A stretch of DNA of 64,000 nt from Paenibacillus silviterrae (lineage in GTDB: Bacteria > Bacillota > Bacilli > Paenibacillales > NBRC-103111). The notes below the pieces were generated by a model. That model did no database searches, was not told the origin of the DNA, and saw only the letters and a program-made list of their open reading frames with translations. Shown here piece after piece: positions 1 to 8,954 of the stretch. The number at the start of each line of letters is the position of its first letter. Position 1 is the first letter of the stretch. A program made the position numbers and the translations under genes. Location: assembly GCF_030167925.1 (NCBI RefSeq), contig NZ_JASKUT010000001.1, forward strand, positions 1,612,001 to 1,676,000. The letters run 5' to 3'.

Positions 1-391
1 CACCATGAACGGACAGAACCGGCTTAAGGGCGCGGTCGATTGCTAACAAATGGGCTGCCATGCCGCCTATGGCAACCGGAAGAATCGTTTTCCCTTCCAG
101 GCTCTTGGGCGGAACGAGGTCCAAATACGTTTGGAGCACTCCGGTATAGGAGGCCTTGTAGTTCGGCGTTGCTATGACTAAAGCATCCGCATGCTCCACG
201 ATCCGGTTCGCGGCAAGAATGGCCGGGCTGTCGAACTTGGTAAACATTAGGTCCTCCGCAGGCAGCTGTCTCACATGCACCCACTCGATCTCGTGACCAT
301 TCGAGGCAATGACCTCCGATACCAGTTCCAATACACCATTGAGACGAGACGTTTCCGATGGGCTCCCCGAAATTATCGCAACCTTTGCCAC
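1..391 (-). CDS. ssuE: NADPH-dependent FMN reductase, SsuE-like (3' end outside window)
   Basis: Flavin reductase of the flavodoxin-like NADPH:FMN oxidoreductase family, which supplies reduced FMN to desulfonating monooxygenases. About 130 residues are visible. The N-terminus (VAIISGSPSETSRLNG) is the family's FMN phosphate-binding loop, and a TPNYKASYTGVLQTYLD segment followed by a GGMAAHLLAID segment matches the SsuE core. Start: I chose GTG at 389-391, because GAGGAGAGG lies just upstream and no better ATG exists. The C-terminus is cut by the window edge. It is the last visible gene of the sulfate-transport operon, which supports a role in sulfur scavenging. A terminator-like hairpin sits between it and yezD, so its expression may be set separately. 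Confidence 0.85.
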   Translation of the reverse strand, partial: MAKVAIISGSPSETSRLNGVLELVSEVIASNGHEIEWVHVRQLPAEDLMFTKFDSPAILAANRIVEHADALVIATPNYKASYTGVLQTYLDLVPPKSLEGKTILPVAIGGMAAHLLAIDRALKPVLSVHG

Positions 392-420
392 AGTAATACC
401 TCTCCTCTATTGTGATTTGA

Positions 421-494
421 AGAAAAAAAGAGACCTCCCTTACACTTGGGATCAGTTCCGATGTTGGCCCTGCTCTCTAGGTAAAGGAAGTCTC
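421..494 (-). terminator. Terminator-like hairpin with a long loop between yezD and ssuE
   Basis: On the minus strand GAGACTTCCTTTAC (481-494) can pair with GTAAGGGAGGTCTC (430-443), a 14-bp stem with two G-U pairs, followed directly by a run of seven T (422-428). The 37-nt apical loop is far longer than that of an ordinary intrinsic terminator, and the ribosome-binding site of ssuE follows. It may be a plain terminator of the upstream operon or an attenuator acting on ssuE. It does not match the S-box or T-box landmarks I know. Confidence 0.6.
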
Positions 495-520
495 CGGTGA
501 TCCGGTAGACTGCGATTGTA

Positions 521-739
521 CTATGGATGGGTACGCTGCTGCTTCGTTTCCGTTACATTGCGTACCACTGCGTTCTGGCGAGCCTGATGCTCACTGTCAA
601 ACCGCTTGCGCTCCGTGCGCTCGATTTGTACGATTCTGCCGTCATGAACGATAATTTGTACGGTTCCATATTCCAAACCGTTAACACTTTGCAGGATGCG
701 CTTGCTCCATACCTCATCAATATCCAGCGGCTTTGCCAT
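521..739 (-). CDS. yezD: YezD family small protein (DUF2292)
   Basis: Small 72-residue protein. The central part (ILQSVNGLEYGTVQIIVHDG, then RIVQIERTERKR) is the hallmark of the YezD/DUF2292 family, small proteins commonly found beside sulfur-assimilation genes in Firmicutes; their biochemical role is not established. The ATG start is preceded by GGGAGGGTG. It lies downstream of cysA and the hydrolase on the same strand, with an 84-bp gap, and upstream of the ssuE hairpin. Confidence 0.8.
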   Translation of the reverse strand: MAKPLDIDEVWSKRILQSVNGLEYGTVQIIVHDGRIVQIERTERKRFDSEHQARQNAVVRNVTETKQQRTHP

Positions 740-823
740 ACGTGAACACCCTCCCGGTTGTATATTTCACTAATATCCCATGTGTTTACTTGGTATTTAA
801 TGTTTAAAAATAACGACCTTGGA

Positions 824-1660
824 TTAAATAATCCAGTCGTTCCATTCCTTCTTGCGCCGCTCCAACGAGAGCAGCCAATCCTTCGTTGTCCGGAAGAGCT
901 CTTCCTTCGCCCTGGCCGTTGAATAAGTATGATTCGCCTGAAAGATGATCTCTTTATCGCAGGTCCCTTGAGATCTCATCCAGAACAGCTTCTGGTATAA
1001 GAAGCAATAATCCACCGGGATCGTCTCGTCGCTCGTGCCGTGCACGAGCAGCACGTCGCCGCTGCACTTGCGCGTCTGCTCAAGGGGCTGGTGCTTGGAT
1101 AACGACTCGAAGAAGTCCGGTGTAAACTGATACCCTAAGTAGTCGGCCGAACCGTGCTGAATCGCCTCGTCATACACTTCGCGGGAGGTAATGTTTACGA
1201 TATCCGTAAATGGATGAGCCACCGCTGACCAGAGAATCAGCGTTTTCACCCGCTTGTCACGCGCCGCTGTCAGAATCGAGACCGCACCTCCGAGACTATG
1301 TCCGAGTAGAATGATCCGCTGCGGGTCGATGCAATCCAGGTCATAGACGTAATCGATGACATACCGGGTTTGATCGATCAGCTGGTCCAAACCACCCGAG
1401 CCATAGTCTCCCGTGCTCTCCCCGCAGCCTCCGTAATCGAACCGCAGCACCATGTAGCCGGCGCGGCTGAACTCTCTGGCGGCTTTCACGAACAGCCGGT
1501 CCACCCCGACGCGGCTGCCCACGAAGCCATGGGCGATAATAATGACCGGGTACCGCCCGTTATTCGGCGACGCTTGATCTTCCGTCACCCCTGCGGAAGG
1601 ATAATGAAGAGTTGCCGCCAGATCAGCTCCTCCGCTTCGAATCGTGATGTGATGCTCCAT
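824..1660 (-). CDS. Alpha/beta hydrolase (serine peptidase/esterase type)
   Basis: Alpha/beta-hydrolase fold enzyme of about 278 residues, no signal peptide. Visible are an oxyanion-region HG motif (IIIAHGFVGSRVG), the nucleophile elbow GHSLGG, an aspartate in a late VLLVHGTSDETIP strand, and the catalytic histidine in QANHTYS. The family acts on esters, thioesters or peptides; the substrate cannot be read from sequence. Start chosen at ATG 1660 because AGGAAGAG is suitably spaced; a TTG two codons earlier lies too close to that site. It sits 24 bp after cysA in the sulfur operon, so it may act on a sulfur-containing ester or thioester, but that is inference from position only. Confidence 0.85.
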   Translation of the reverse strand: MEHHITIRSGGADLAATLHYPSAGVTEDQASPNNGRYPVIIIAHGFVGSRVGVDRLFVKAAREFSRAGYMVLRFDYGGCGESTGDYGSGGLDQLIDQTRYVIDYVYDLDCIDPQRIILLGHSLGGAVSILTAARDKRVKTLILWSAVAHPFTDIVNITSREVYDEAIQHGSADYLGYQFTPDFFESLSKHQPLEQTRKCSGDVLLVHGTSDETIPVDYCFLYQKLFWMRSQGTCDKEIIFQANHTYSTARAKEELFRTTKDWLLSLERRKKEWNDWII

Positions 1661-1684
1661 AGACAACTCTTCCTTTCCCTCATG

Positions 1685-2746
1685 TTAAATATGAACAGGC
1701 AGCGGATCAATCTTCAAGCTATTCTCTAGTGTCGTGCTGCTCGTTTCATTAAATAAATACAATCGATGAATGAGAACATGTACCTGCTCGCCGGATTCGA
1801 TTACCGGCAGCTCCAAGGAGCGATAAGCGAACAGGCGGTCTCCGCCCAATTCTACCTCAATCTGCCAATGATTCCCGCGGAAAAAGGTATTCTTCACAAC
1901 GCCGGTTTCCGCAGCGGACGGGAAAGAAATTTCGTTCCCCTGCCCGATTTCAATAAACTCCGGCCTAATGATCGCTCTTCCATTCTCCAAATCCCCGGCT
2001 TCAAACCCCTTCAAATGCGAAATATTGCTCAGCTGGGTCGACTCGCCGATGAAGCTTGCTACAAATGGCGTGCTAGGCTTCTGATAAATATCGATCGGGG
2101 AGCCTTGCTGCTCAAGACGGCCTTGATGAATAATCATGATCTGGTCCGCTACCTCAACGGCTTCCTCCTGATCATGTGTAACGAAGATCGTTGTGATGCC
2201 CACACGGTCAATCATGTCCTTGAGCCAAGTTCGGAGCTCCTTGCGCACCTTGGCGTCGATAGCGGCGAACGGTTCATCGAGCAGCAGCAGCTGCGGCTCC
2301 GGAGCAATTGCTCGAGCGAATGCGACCCTCTGGCGCTGCCCTCCGGACAGCTGGTGAGGCAGACGCTTCTCCAGCCCCTTGAGGCCGGTCAGCTCGATGA
2401 GCTCCGTAACGCGGTCTTTGATTTGCTGTTTGCTGCGCTTCTGTACGGTTAGCCCGAATGCGATATTATCAAACACGCTCATATGCCGAAATAACGCATA
2501 GTTCTGAAATACAAAGCCGATGCCTCTCTCCCGGGGGGGCTTGTTGTTCACCTTCTCGCCGTGAAACAGGATATCACCGCCGTCCGGTTCCTCCAGGCCT
2601 GCCAGCATACGGAGAATCGTCGTTTTGCCGCCGCCGCTGGGTCCGAGCAGACCGATCAGTTTGCCTTTCTCAATCTCGAAGCTGACATCCTTCGTCGCTT
2701 GGAAGCTGCCAAAGCTTTTGGTCAAGTGTTTGGCCACGATATGCAT
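1685..2746 (-). CDS. cysA: Sulfate/thiosulfate ABC transporter ATP-binding protein
   Basis: ATPase of the sulfate/thiosulfate importer, 353 residues, cytoplasmic. Walker A GPSGGGKTT (about residue 35), Q-loop FQNYALF, signature LSGGQRQRVAFARA, Walker B LLLLDEPFAAID and the switch histidine in FVTHDQEEA are all present. The C-terminal third has the TOBE-like regulatory extension typical of CysA (IIRPEFIEIG region). ATG start with GGGGAATAAAGAG upstream, 6 bp after cysW. The order sbp-cysT-cysW-cysA is the standard complete sulfate importer. Confidence 0.95.
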   Translation of the reverse strand: MHIVAKHLTKSFGSFQATKDVSFEIEKGKLIGLLGPSGGGKTTILRMLAGLEEPDGGDILFHGEKVNNKPPRERGIGFVFQNYALFRHMSVFDNIAFGLTVQKRSKQQIKDRVTELIELTGLKGLEKRLPHQLSGGQRQRVAFARAIAPEPQLLLLDEPFAAIDAKVRKELRTWLKDMIDRVGITTIFVTHDQEEAVEVADQIMIIHQGRLEQQGSPIDIYQKPSTPFVASFIGESTQLSNISHLKGFEAGDLENGRAIIRPEFIEIGQGNEISFPSAAETGVVKNTFFRGNHWQIEVELGGDRLFAYRSLELPVIESGEQVHVLIHRLYLFNETSSTTLENSLKIDPLPVHI

Positions 2747-2752
2747 ATCTCT

Positions 2753-3640
2753 TTATTCCCCTTTCCTGCTCAGCTGCGATTGGTGTCTCCACTCGATGAA
2801 GCTCTTGACTGCCAGAGTAATGACAGCCAGCAGGACTAATAGAGACGCCATCGCGAACGAACCTGCAAAGTTATACTCGTTGTACAAAATTTGAATGTGC
2901 AGCGGCATCGTATTGGTTGAGCCCCGAATATGGCCCGAAACGACGGAAACCGCTCCGAACTCTCCCATGGCTCTGGCATTACACAAGATGACGCCATAGA
3001 GCAACCCCCATTTGATGTTAGGCAGCGTAACCTTCCAGAAGATCCGCCAGCCGCTGGCGCCGAGCGTCACAGCCGCCTCCTCCTCTTGGACGCCTTGCGC
3101 CTGCATCAAAGGAATTAATTCGCGTGCAACAAACGGGAAAGTGACGAAAACGGTCGCCAGCACAATGCCTGGCAGGGCGAAAATGATTTTGATATCGTGC
3201 GCCTGAAGCCAGGGTCCGAACCAGCCCTTAGCCCCAAATAAGAGGACATAAATCAAGCCTGAAATGACCGGAGAAACCGCGAAAGGCAGATCGATTAACG
3301 TGATGAGTAAATTTTTGCCCTTGAACTTAAATTTCGTGATGGCCCACGCCGCTGCCAGACCGAAGAGCAGATTGGCCGGCACCGCGATAGCTGCAACCGT
3401 TAAAGTGAGCTTTATCGCCGCTGCCGCATCCGAATCGACAAGGGCAGCCAAATATACCTCATACCCTTTGCGGAAGGCTTCGACGAATACGGAAACAAGC
3501 GGGAGAATCAGCAGAAACCCGAGAAATAATCCCGCTACGGTGATCAGCAGCCATTTGACAAGCGCCGGCTCCGTGATGTGTTTCGGTCGTTCGGCCAGTG
3601 AAGAGCCTTTCTTGACTGTCGTTGCAACATATCCTGCCAT
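2753..3640 (-). CDS. cysW: Sulfate ABC transporter permease CysW
   Basis: Integral membrane subunit of the sulfate/thiosulfate importer, 295 residues with about six hydrophobic segments. The EAA-type cytoplasmic loop contacting CysA is visible in the EEEAAVTLGASGWRIFWKVTLP region, and the CysW-typical ARAMGEFGAVSVVSGHI stretch follows. ATG start. It lies 12 bp after cysT and 6 bp before cysA, so the three are surely co-transcribed. Confidence 0.95.
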   Translation of the reverse strand: MAGYVATTVKKGSSLAERPKHITEPALVKWLLITVAGLFLGFLLILPLVSVFVEAFRKGYEVYLAALVDSDAAAAIKLTLTVAAIAVPANLLFGLAAAWAITKFKFKGKNLLITLIDLPFAVSPVISGLIYVLLFGAKGWFGPWLQAHDIKIIFALPGIVLATVFVTFPFVARELIPLMQAQGVQEEEAAVTLGASGWRIFWKVTLPNIKWGLLYGVILCNARAMGEFGAVSVVSGHIRGSTNTMPLHIQILYNEYNFAGSFAMASLLVLLAVITLAVKSFIEWRHQSQLSRKGE

Positions 3641-3652
3641 GATGGTTCCCCC

Positions 3653-4489
3653 CTACGTCTGCGTTGCATGGCGATTCGTGCGCCATTGCAAATAATTGAT
3701 GACAAGCAGCATAAGGAAAGAGATCGTCAGCATGACCAGTGCAATTGCCGTAGCACCTGTGTAATCGTATTGCTCCAGCTTAGTCATAATCATCAACGGT
3801 GCGATCTCGGTCTTCATCGGCATGTTGCCGGAAATAAAGACGACCGAACCGTATTCCCCGACGGCTCTGGCGAAGGCAAGAGTGAAGCCGGTTAACAGAG
3901 GCGGAAGCAGCTCCGGGAAAATCACCTTGCGGAACGTGTTCCAGCGTCCTGCGCCTAAGCTTACGGCAGCCTCCTCCACTTCCTTCTCCAGCTCTTCAAT
4001 CACCGGCTGGAGCGTGCGTACTACAAACGGGATCCCGATAAACGTTAACGCCAATGTAATGCCAAGAGGGGTAAAAGCAATTTTAATACCGTGCGGCTCC
4101 AGCAGGCTGCCTACCCACCCGTTCTGAGAGTAAATGGTCGTTAAGGCAATCCCCGCTACCGCCGTAGGCAGTGCAAAGGGTAAATCCACGAGTGCGTCTA
4201 CGATGCGTTTGCCTGGAAAGGTATAGCGGACAAGCACCCATGCCACAATGAAACCGAAGACGGTATTTACGAGTGCGGCTCCTATGGAAGCCCCGAAGCT
4301 TATTTTATAGGATGAAATGACACGCGGATCGAGTATGGTGTTCCAAAAGGCGGACCACGTCATGCCCGACGTTTTGATAAAAATGGCGGACAATGGAAAA
4401 AGGACTATCAAACTTAAATACATGACAGTAAAACCCATCGATAATCCGAATCCGGGTAGAATACTGCGCTCTTTCCAAGCTTTACCCAT
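3653..4489 (-). CDS. cysT: Sulfate ABC transporter permease CysT
   Basis: First permease of the sulfate/thiosulfate importer, 278 residues, about six membrane segments. The EAA loop is visible as [21 protein letters not shown], followed by [18 protein letters not shown], which is diagnostic of CysT/CysU. The [19 protein letters not shown] segment is also family-typical. Start ATG 4489 with AGGAGAG upstream. Forms a heterodimer with CysW. Confidence 0.95.
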   Translation of the reverse strand: MGKAWKERSILPGFGLSMGFTVMYLSLIVLFPLSAIFIKTSGMTWSAFWNTILDPRVISSYKISFGASIGAALVNTVFGFIVAWVLVRYTFPGKRIVDALVDLPFALPTAVAGIALTTIYSQNGWVGSLLEPHGIKIAFTPLGITLALTFIGIPFVVRTLQPVIEELEKEVEEAAVSLGAGRWNTFRKVIFPELLPPLLTGFTLAFARAVGEYGSVVFISGNMPMKTEIAPLMIMTKLEQYDYTGATAIALVMLTISFLMLLVINYLQWRTNRHATQT

Positions 4490-4512
4490 TGCTCATTCTC
4501 TCCTAGACGTTC

Positions 4513-4539
4513 GGAGATCCCGGGTCGGCCGGAATCTCC
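4513..4539 (-). other. Intercistronic hairpin between sbp and cysT
   Basis: GGAGATTCCGG and CCGGGATCTCC can form an 11-bp stem (one G-U pair) with a 5-nt loop in the sbp-cysT message, and no T-run follows. This is the usual place for an element that protects or ends the binding-protein message so that sbp is made in excess over the permeases. The structure is seen; the role is inference. Confidence 0.5.
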
Positions 4540-4554
4540 TCACTCAGATGATAG

Positions 4555-5649
4555 TTAAGGCTTATAAATTTGGTCGAACACACCGCCGTCGCTGAAATGC
4601 GTTTTTTGTGTTTTTTGCCATCCCCCAAACGGCTCGTCGTCGATCTTAAACAAATTCAGCTTAGGGAATTGGGTTTCGTATTTTTTCGCTACCGACTCCA
4701 GCCGCGGACGGTAGTAGTTTTTCGCCGCAATATTTTGGCCTTCCTCGCTGTACAAGTATTCCAGGTATCCTTGAGCTACCTCACGGGTGCCTTTCTTATC
4801 TACAGTCTTATCGACTACAGCTACCGGAGGCTCAGCAAGAACACTGACGGAGGGCACGACGATCTCGAATTTGTCTTTGCCGAATTCATTAATCGACAGG
4901 AACGCTTCATTCTCCCAAGCGATCAGTACATCGCCGATCCCGCGCTGCACGAAGGTCGTTGTCGAGTCACGGGCACCGGAATCCAGCACAGGTACGTTCT
5001 TAAAGAGCTGCTTCACGAATTCTTTCGCTTTCGCATCATCCTTGTTGTTCTTCTGCCAAGCGTAGCCCCAAGCCGCAACATAGTTCCAGCGGGCGCCGCC
5101 TGAAGTTTTCGGGTTAGGAGTAATCACCTGCACCCCCGGCTTCACCAGATCGTCCCAGTCCTTGATTCCCTTCGGGTTGCCTTTCTTGACGAGGAACACA
5201 ATGGTCGATGTGTAAGGCGAGCTGTTATCCTTCAGCTTCTTCTGCCAATCCTTCTGCAGTACGCCTGCGTCGGCAATGGCGTCAATATCATAAGATAGCG
5301 CCAATGTTACTACATCGGCCTCCAGCCCGTCGATGACGGAGCGTCCTTGCTTGCCTGAGCCGCCGTGCGATTGCTTGAAGGTTACGGTTTGATTGTTTTT
5401 GCTTTTCCAGTGAGCGGCGAACGCCTTGTTAAATTCCTGGTAAAGTTCACGAGTCGGATCGTACGATACGTTGAGCAGTTCTACGGAAGGCTTTGCCGCT
5501 GCGGTCGATTTGTTATCAGTCGATGCCGGTGCCGAACCGTTGTTCGCGGCCGTACCGCCGCATGCAGTCAGTCCCACCAAAGATAATGTTAATGCGCCGA
5601 ATAAAGTCCATTTCTTGAATGCTTGAAACCCCGCTGCTTGAATACCCAT
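4555..5649 (-). CDS. sbp: Sulfate-binding lipoprotein of the sulfate ABC transporter
   Basis: Extracytoplasmic sulfate-binding protein, 364 residues, lipid-anchored: the N-terminal signal ends in lipobox LTAC with Cys about residue 30, followed by a Ser/Ala/Asn linker. The core has [18 protein letters not shown] near the start of the mature protein and a [20 protein letters not shown] segment, both diagnostic of the Sbp/CysP family. ATG start with AGGGGAGAG upstream. First gene of the operon. Confidence 0.95.
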   Translation of the reverse strand: MGIQAAGFQAFKKWTLFGALTLSLVGLTACGGTAANNGSAPASTDNKSTAAAKPSVELLNVSYDPTRELYQEFNKAFAAHWKSKNNQTVTFKQSHGGSGKQGRSVIDGLEADVVTLALSYDIDAIADAGVLQKDWQKKLKDNSSPYTSTIVFLVKKGNPKGIKDWDDLVKPGVQVITPNPKTSGGARWNYVAAWGYAWQKNNKDDAKAKEFVKQLFKNVPVLDSGARDSTTTFVQRGIGDVLIAWENEAFLSINEFGKDKFEIVVPSVSVLAEPPVAVVDKTVDKKGTREVAQGYLEYLYSEEGQNIAAKNYYRPRLESVAKKYETQFPKLNLFKIDDEPFGGWQKTQKTHFSDGGVFDQIYKP

Positions 5650-5850
5650 CTTTTTCTCTCCCCTTAGTTAACCTAAATTTGAATAATCGATAAGGTTTGC
5701 TTATAAATCGTTGATGACGCTTCGATTATTAATTAACTATTCGCATTGGTCTAGTTGGTTTTAGATCAACAAAGCACTCTCGGTACTCACATTCCGGCGG
5801 TCCGGTCACATTCATTTAATTCCGATGCGTTTACTTTGTTTTATGTCAGT

Positions 5851-5880
5851 ATATTAGCATCGTTAGGCAAATGGTGTCAA
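5851..5880 (-). promoter_or_regulatory. Sigma-A promoter of the sulfate operon with a long leader
   Basis: On the minus strand TTGACA (5875-5880) and TAATAT (5851-5856) are separated by 18 bp. The predicted start is about 190 nt before the sbp ATG. The leader (5650-5845) has no riboswitch I recognise (no S-box or T-box landmarks), but its length leaves room for regulation. Confidence 0.6.
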
Positions 5881-5910
5881 TTGTTTTTTGGAAAAAAAAT
5901 GCTCGGTATG

Positions 5911-5936
5911 AAAAAAACCTTCCCTACTGGGAAGGT
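5911..5936 (-). terminator. Terminator of the cobW-zur unit
   Basis: A perfect 8-bp stem, ACCTTCCC (5917-5924) with GGGAAGGT (5929-5936), a 4-nt loop and seven T on the minus strand. It follows the zur stop codon by about 10 bp. Confidence 0.9.
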
Positions 5937-5944
5937 GCTTGATA

Positions 5945-6391
5945 TTAAGGCGTTGGCGGTGTGCATTCGCTGCAGTAACCGAAAATTTCAAAGCGATGAT
6001 TTTGAATCTGAAAATCCGAAGGGAGATCCGGGATATGCTTCATCGGACAAAATTCGAACGTAACGGTCTTCTCGCAGCCGAGACAGATCATATGATGATG
6101 ATGGTGCGACAAACATCTCGCACGGAACTTCAGTCCCTCGTTCAAATAAAATTGCTCCAGCACGCCCATCTCGCTTAGCAGCCGAAGGTTGCGGTAGACC
6201 GTATCGAAGCTGACGCCCGGATATTTTACCTTCATGAAGTCATATACATCCTTGGGCGACAAGTACCCGGCCGATTCGGCAAACAGCTTGGCCAAGCTTT
6301 TGCGCTGATCCGTGATTCTCCAGCCCTTAGCGGCCATCGCCTGTAACATATCTTGAACCGTTTCTTCTATGTCATGCTCGTGCTTCGCCAT
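5945..6391 (-). CDS. zur: Fur-family zinc uptake regulator, Zur-like
   Basis: Fur-family metal-dependent repressor, 148 residues. The N-terminal winged helix carries the DNA-recognition segment SFDTVYRNLRLLSEMGVL. The metal-binding and dimer half has a histidine run CLSHHHHHMICLGC and a C-terminal FGYCSEC, giving two CxxC-type structural zinc pairs. The neighbour upstream is a COG0523 zinc GTPase, which argues for Zur over Fur or PerR; PerR identity is less likely but not excluded. I could not find a clear Zur box in the region. Confidence 0.8.
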   Translation of the reverse strand: MAKHEHDIEETVQDMLQAMAAKGWRITDQRKSLAKLFAESAGYLSPKDVYDFMKVKYPGVSFDTVYRNLRLLSEMGVLEQFYLNEGLKFRARCLSHHHHHMICLGCEKTVTFEFCPMKHIPDLPSDFQIQNHRFEIFGYCSECTPPTP

Positions 6392-6418
6392 AAGTACCCC
6401 ATCTCTTTCACGATTTTG

Positions 6419-7399
6419 TTACAGCTTGGACAGCTCGGCAACCAGCTGCTCTTTATTGAAATGCTCGCCGATGAACACCGCAACGCTCGGGAGCTCCTCT
6501 TTCGGTGTAATTTTCAAAAAGTCCATCTCGCGATAGGCATATTGGAACATGAACGGGCTTACCGTATCCGTAAAGCGAAGAATGCCCTTGGCCCGATAAA
6601 TTTCTTGAGGCAATCGTCCGATCAGCTCTTCAAACCGCTCGCTGTCAATCGGATGGTCAAAATAATGGGTATATACCATCACGTGCTCATGGGAATGATG
6701 GGCAGCCGTATGAGAGTGATGCCCGTGATGGCTCGGATCGCCGCAGCTGCAGGCTTCTCCCTCGGCATGGCGATGCGTCCTGGACACGGAACCCTCCAGC
6801 TGTTGAAATAAGGAAAGGTCAATCTCTGCTTTGACCGTCACCTCAATAGGCGCCACCGGATTCAGCTCACGGAGCTGCTTTTCCACAGACTGCAATGTAT
6901 CGGGCTCGACAAGATCAGTTTTGTTCAAGATCAAATGGGTCGCACAGCGGATCTGATCCTGCATAAGACGGAAGGTTTTGCCGTTGGATCGTTCGGCCCG
7001 CTCTGCGAATTGCGCAGCATCGACTACGGTGATCACCGATTTCAATTCCAGCTGGGTCAGCAGCGAGGCATCCGTAACCCCATCGAGAATCTCGATCGGA
7101 TTCGCAGCGCCCGTGCATTCTACGAAAACAACGTCCGGTTTGTGCTCATCGATGAGCTCCTTCAGCTCCAGTCCAAGATCGCCGCGAATCGTGCAGCAGA
7201 TACAGCCGCCCAGCATCTCGGTCATCGGCACCTCGTCCCCGACGAGCATACCGTCCAAATTCACGTCGCCCAGCTCATTCATCAATACCGCAGGCTTCAA
7301 GTCTTGCAGCTTATAATAATCCAGCGCCCGGGTAAGCAATGTCGTCTTGCCGCTTCCCAGGAATCCGCTTAAAATATGAACGGGAACTGCCTTGGTCAT
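6419..7399 (-). CDS. COG0523 (CobW-type) GTPase, probable zinc metallochaperone
   Basis: G3E-family P-loop GTPase of the CobW/YciC/ZNG group, cytoplasmic, about 326 residues. Walker A GFLGSGKTTLL is near the N-terminus, then ELGDVNLDGMLV, the diagnostic CxCC metal site GGCICCTI, base-recognition NKTD, and a His/Cys-rich linker (HRHAEGEACSCGDPSHHGHH) before the CobW C-terminal domain. Such proteins deliver zinc to client enzymes under zinc shortage. Start: I chose ATG 7399 over ATG 7456, because a promoter (7447-7475) would start transcription downstream of 7456. Zur follows after 27 bp. Confidence 0.85.
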   Translation of the reverse strand: MTKAVPVHILSGFLGSGKTTLLTRALDYYKLQDLKPAVLMNELGDVNLDGMLVGDEVPMTEMLGGCICCTIRGDLGLELKELIDEHKPDVVFVECTGAANPIEILDGVTDASLLTQLELKSVITVVDAAQFAERAERSNGKTFRLMQDQIRCATHLILNKTDLVEPDTLQSVEKQLRELNPVAPIEVTVKAEIDLSLFQQLEGSVSRTHRHAEGEACSCGDPSHHGHHSHTAAHHSHEHVMVYTHYFDHPIDSERFEELIGRLPQEIYRAKGILRFTDTVSPFMFQYAYREMDFLKITPKEELPSVAVFIGEHFNKEQLVAELSKL

Positions 7400-7446
7400 C
7401 GTAACTGCACCGCTTTCTTTAATCAAGGTAAGGATCGTATCCTTCC

Positions 7447-7475
7447 ATTTTATCATGACTGTATAGAACTGTCAC
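7447..7475 (-). promoter_or_regulatory. Sigma-A promoter for the cobW-zur unit
   Basis: On the minus strand GTGACA (7470-7475) and TAAAAT (7447-7452) are spaced 17 bp, five of six consensus bases in each box. Transcription from about 7440 would exclude the upstream in-frame ATG at 7456 as the start of the GTPase gene. Confidence 0.6.
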
Positions 7476-7556
7476 ATCCCGAACTGCTTCTAATTTCATT
7501 GAATTCGACATAGATGCTAGTAATACGGCTTACGAGAAACGGAGGCTTGATGTTTG

Positions 7557-8900
7557 ATGGCATGGAAGGAGGAAACGCGTTGTGAACCGACGATTCAATT
7601 CGATCCCGCCTTCTCCTATTACCAAGGCAGATCCGCGCAAAGTGTAGCGGCAGAGCTGGAGCTCGCCGGCTACCGGACGGTACGGTATTTTGTTACGAAA
7701 GAGACGACGGTGGACGGTCGCCTGCTGGATGCCTTCCATCGCCGGGGCATGAAGGTGTGGGCTACGGTGCTTGGGAACGGAGCTTACACGACCGAGCATC
7801 TGCCCAAGGGCTGGGAGTCATGGCAGATGACGCTTTTGAAGCCGGTGAACGATGGTTTTTACCGTTTCTCTCATTTCAGCAGGTCGTATGTGGAGTGGAA
7901 AAAAACAGTGCTCCATCGTATGGTACGAGAGTATGCGTTTGACGGACTCGAAATCGCGGAACCGTATTTCCCGGAGTGGAACGGATTCTCCAGCGGGGTA
8001 TACGGGGACATCGGCCCTTGGGCCGTTGCGGCCTTCCGCGCCTATTCCGGCTCCGAGCCGCCCGATTTCGTGAACAGACTCTCCCCCAGGTATTACAAGA
8101 AGGATCCGGCCTTATACCAGCAATGGATCGCCTTTCGCGTGCGTGCCGTCAATCATTTCCTGGATGAACTGATCAACGCGCCCGGTGGCGTTCGCAGCGG
8201 ACGCCCGCGTATCCGAATCGCGACTTGGTCTTTGGCGGTTGATGCGGGGCGCGACCCCGTCGCCGCCGTGAAAGAAATGCAGGGGGTCGATGCCGCGGAG
8301 ATGATCTCCGTTGTCCGGCCGGATATGCACGTGCTTCAAACGCATTGGCCCGATTGGATGCGTTCACGGCTGCCGTCTGATTATGTGAAGCGGTATCGCC
8401 CGTTTGTCGAGCAAATTCGCAGGCTTCACAAAGAGATCCCGATCGGCGTGCAGACCGATATCGGTTCCTTGAAGCCGATGAGACGAAGCAATGACTGGCT
8501 GCGCCGATTTGCTGAAGCTTCCTGCGAGGAAGGCTATCGCTTCTGGACAGCGTACGAATACCACATCGGACTTTCCATGTATGAGGATCCGCCGCTGCCG
8601 CTTCGTGCCTCCCGCAGGAGCCGCTGCCGCGTTACGATCGAATGCAGCAAAAGAATTGCTGTCGATACCAATAAGGTGAAAATTTCCATTATTACGGAGG
8701 AGGAGGAAACGACGGAAGGAATGGCCGAGGTGGAGAAAGTGGACGGGAACCGGCTTGAGCTGCTCTGTGAGAGCTTTCCTGCTTCTCGATTTAAGCTGCA
8801 AGTACAGGGAGTTCGGGATACGCCCGAGCATTGGCTGCTTAAGGGCTATCCGGCTCATGAGATCCCCGGCTTTGTGACAGTTATCATCCCTTCGGTGTGA
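7557..8900 (+). CDS. Unrecognised protein, possible TIM-barrel glycosidase-like fold
   Basis: About 447 residues, no signal peptide or membrane segment. I do not recognise the family with confidence. Alternating beta/alpha spacing, the segment DGLEIAEPYFPEWNG with acidic residues at a strand end, and a late THWPDWMR and GVQTDIGS region look like a (beta/alpha)8 glycoside-hydrolase-type barrel. The last about 90 residues look like a separate beta domain. Start ATG 7557 or the in-frame TTG 7554; GGAGG at 7541-7545 fits either. Divergent from cobW. Function not assigned. Confidence 0.7.
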   Translation: MAWKEETRCEPTIQFDPAFSYYQGRSAQSVAAELELAGYRTVRYFVTKETTVDGRLLDAFHRRGMKVWATVLGNGAYTTEHLPKGWESWQMTLLKPVNDGFYRFSHFSRSYVEWKKTVLHRMVREYAFDGLEIAEPYFPEWNGFSSGVYGDIGPWAVAAFRAYSGSEPPDFVNRLSPRYYKKDPALYQQWIAFRVRAVNHFLDELINAPGGVRSGRPRIRIATWSLAVDAGRDPVAAVKEMQGVDAAEMISVVRPDMHVLQTHWPDWMRSRLPSDYVKRYRPFVEQIRRLHKEIPIGVQTDIGSLKPMRRSNDWLRRFAEASCEEGYRFWTAYEYHIGLSMYEDPPLPLRASRRSRCRVTIECSKRIAVDTNKVKISIITEEEETTEGMAEVEKVDGNRLELLCESFPASRFKLQVQGVRDTPEHWLLKGYPAHEIPGFVTVIIPSV

Positions 8901-8910
8901 TATTGATCAA

Positions 8911-8939
8911 TGGTCATTCCCCTAATGTCGGCGTACAAT
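8911..8939 (+). promoter_or_regulatory. Candidate promoter for the small ORF and hlyIII
   Basis: TGGTCA (8911-8916) and TACAAT (8934-8939) are spaced 17 bp. It lies just after the preceding stop codon and just before GGAGG at 8940-8944. Confidence 0.45.
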
Positions 8940-8954
8940 GGAGGAAAATGCTGC

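Noticed and set aside
421..494. S-box (SAM) or T-box riboswitch before ssuE
   Set aside because: The characteristic S-box core and the T-box sequence are not found; only a terminator-like hairpin is seen.
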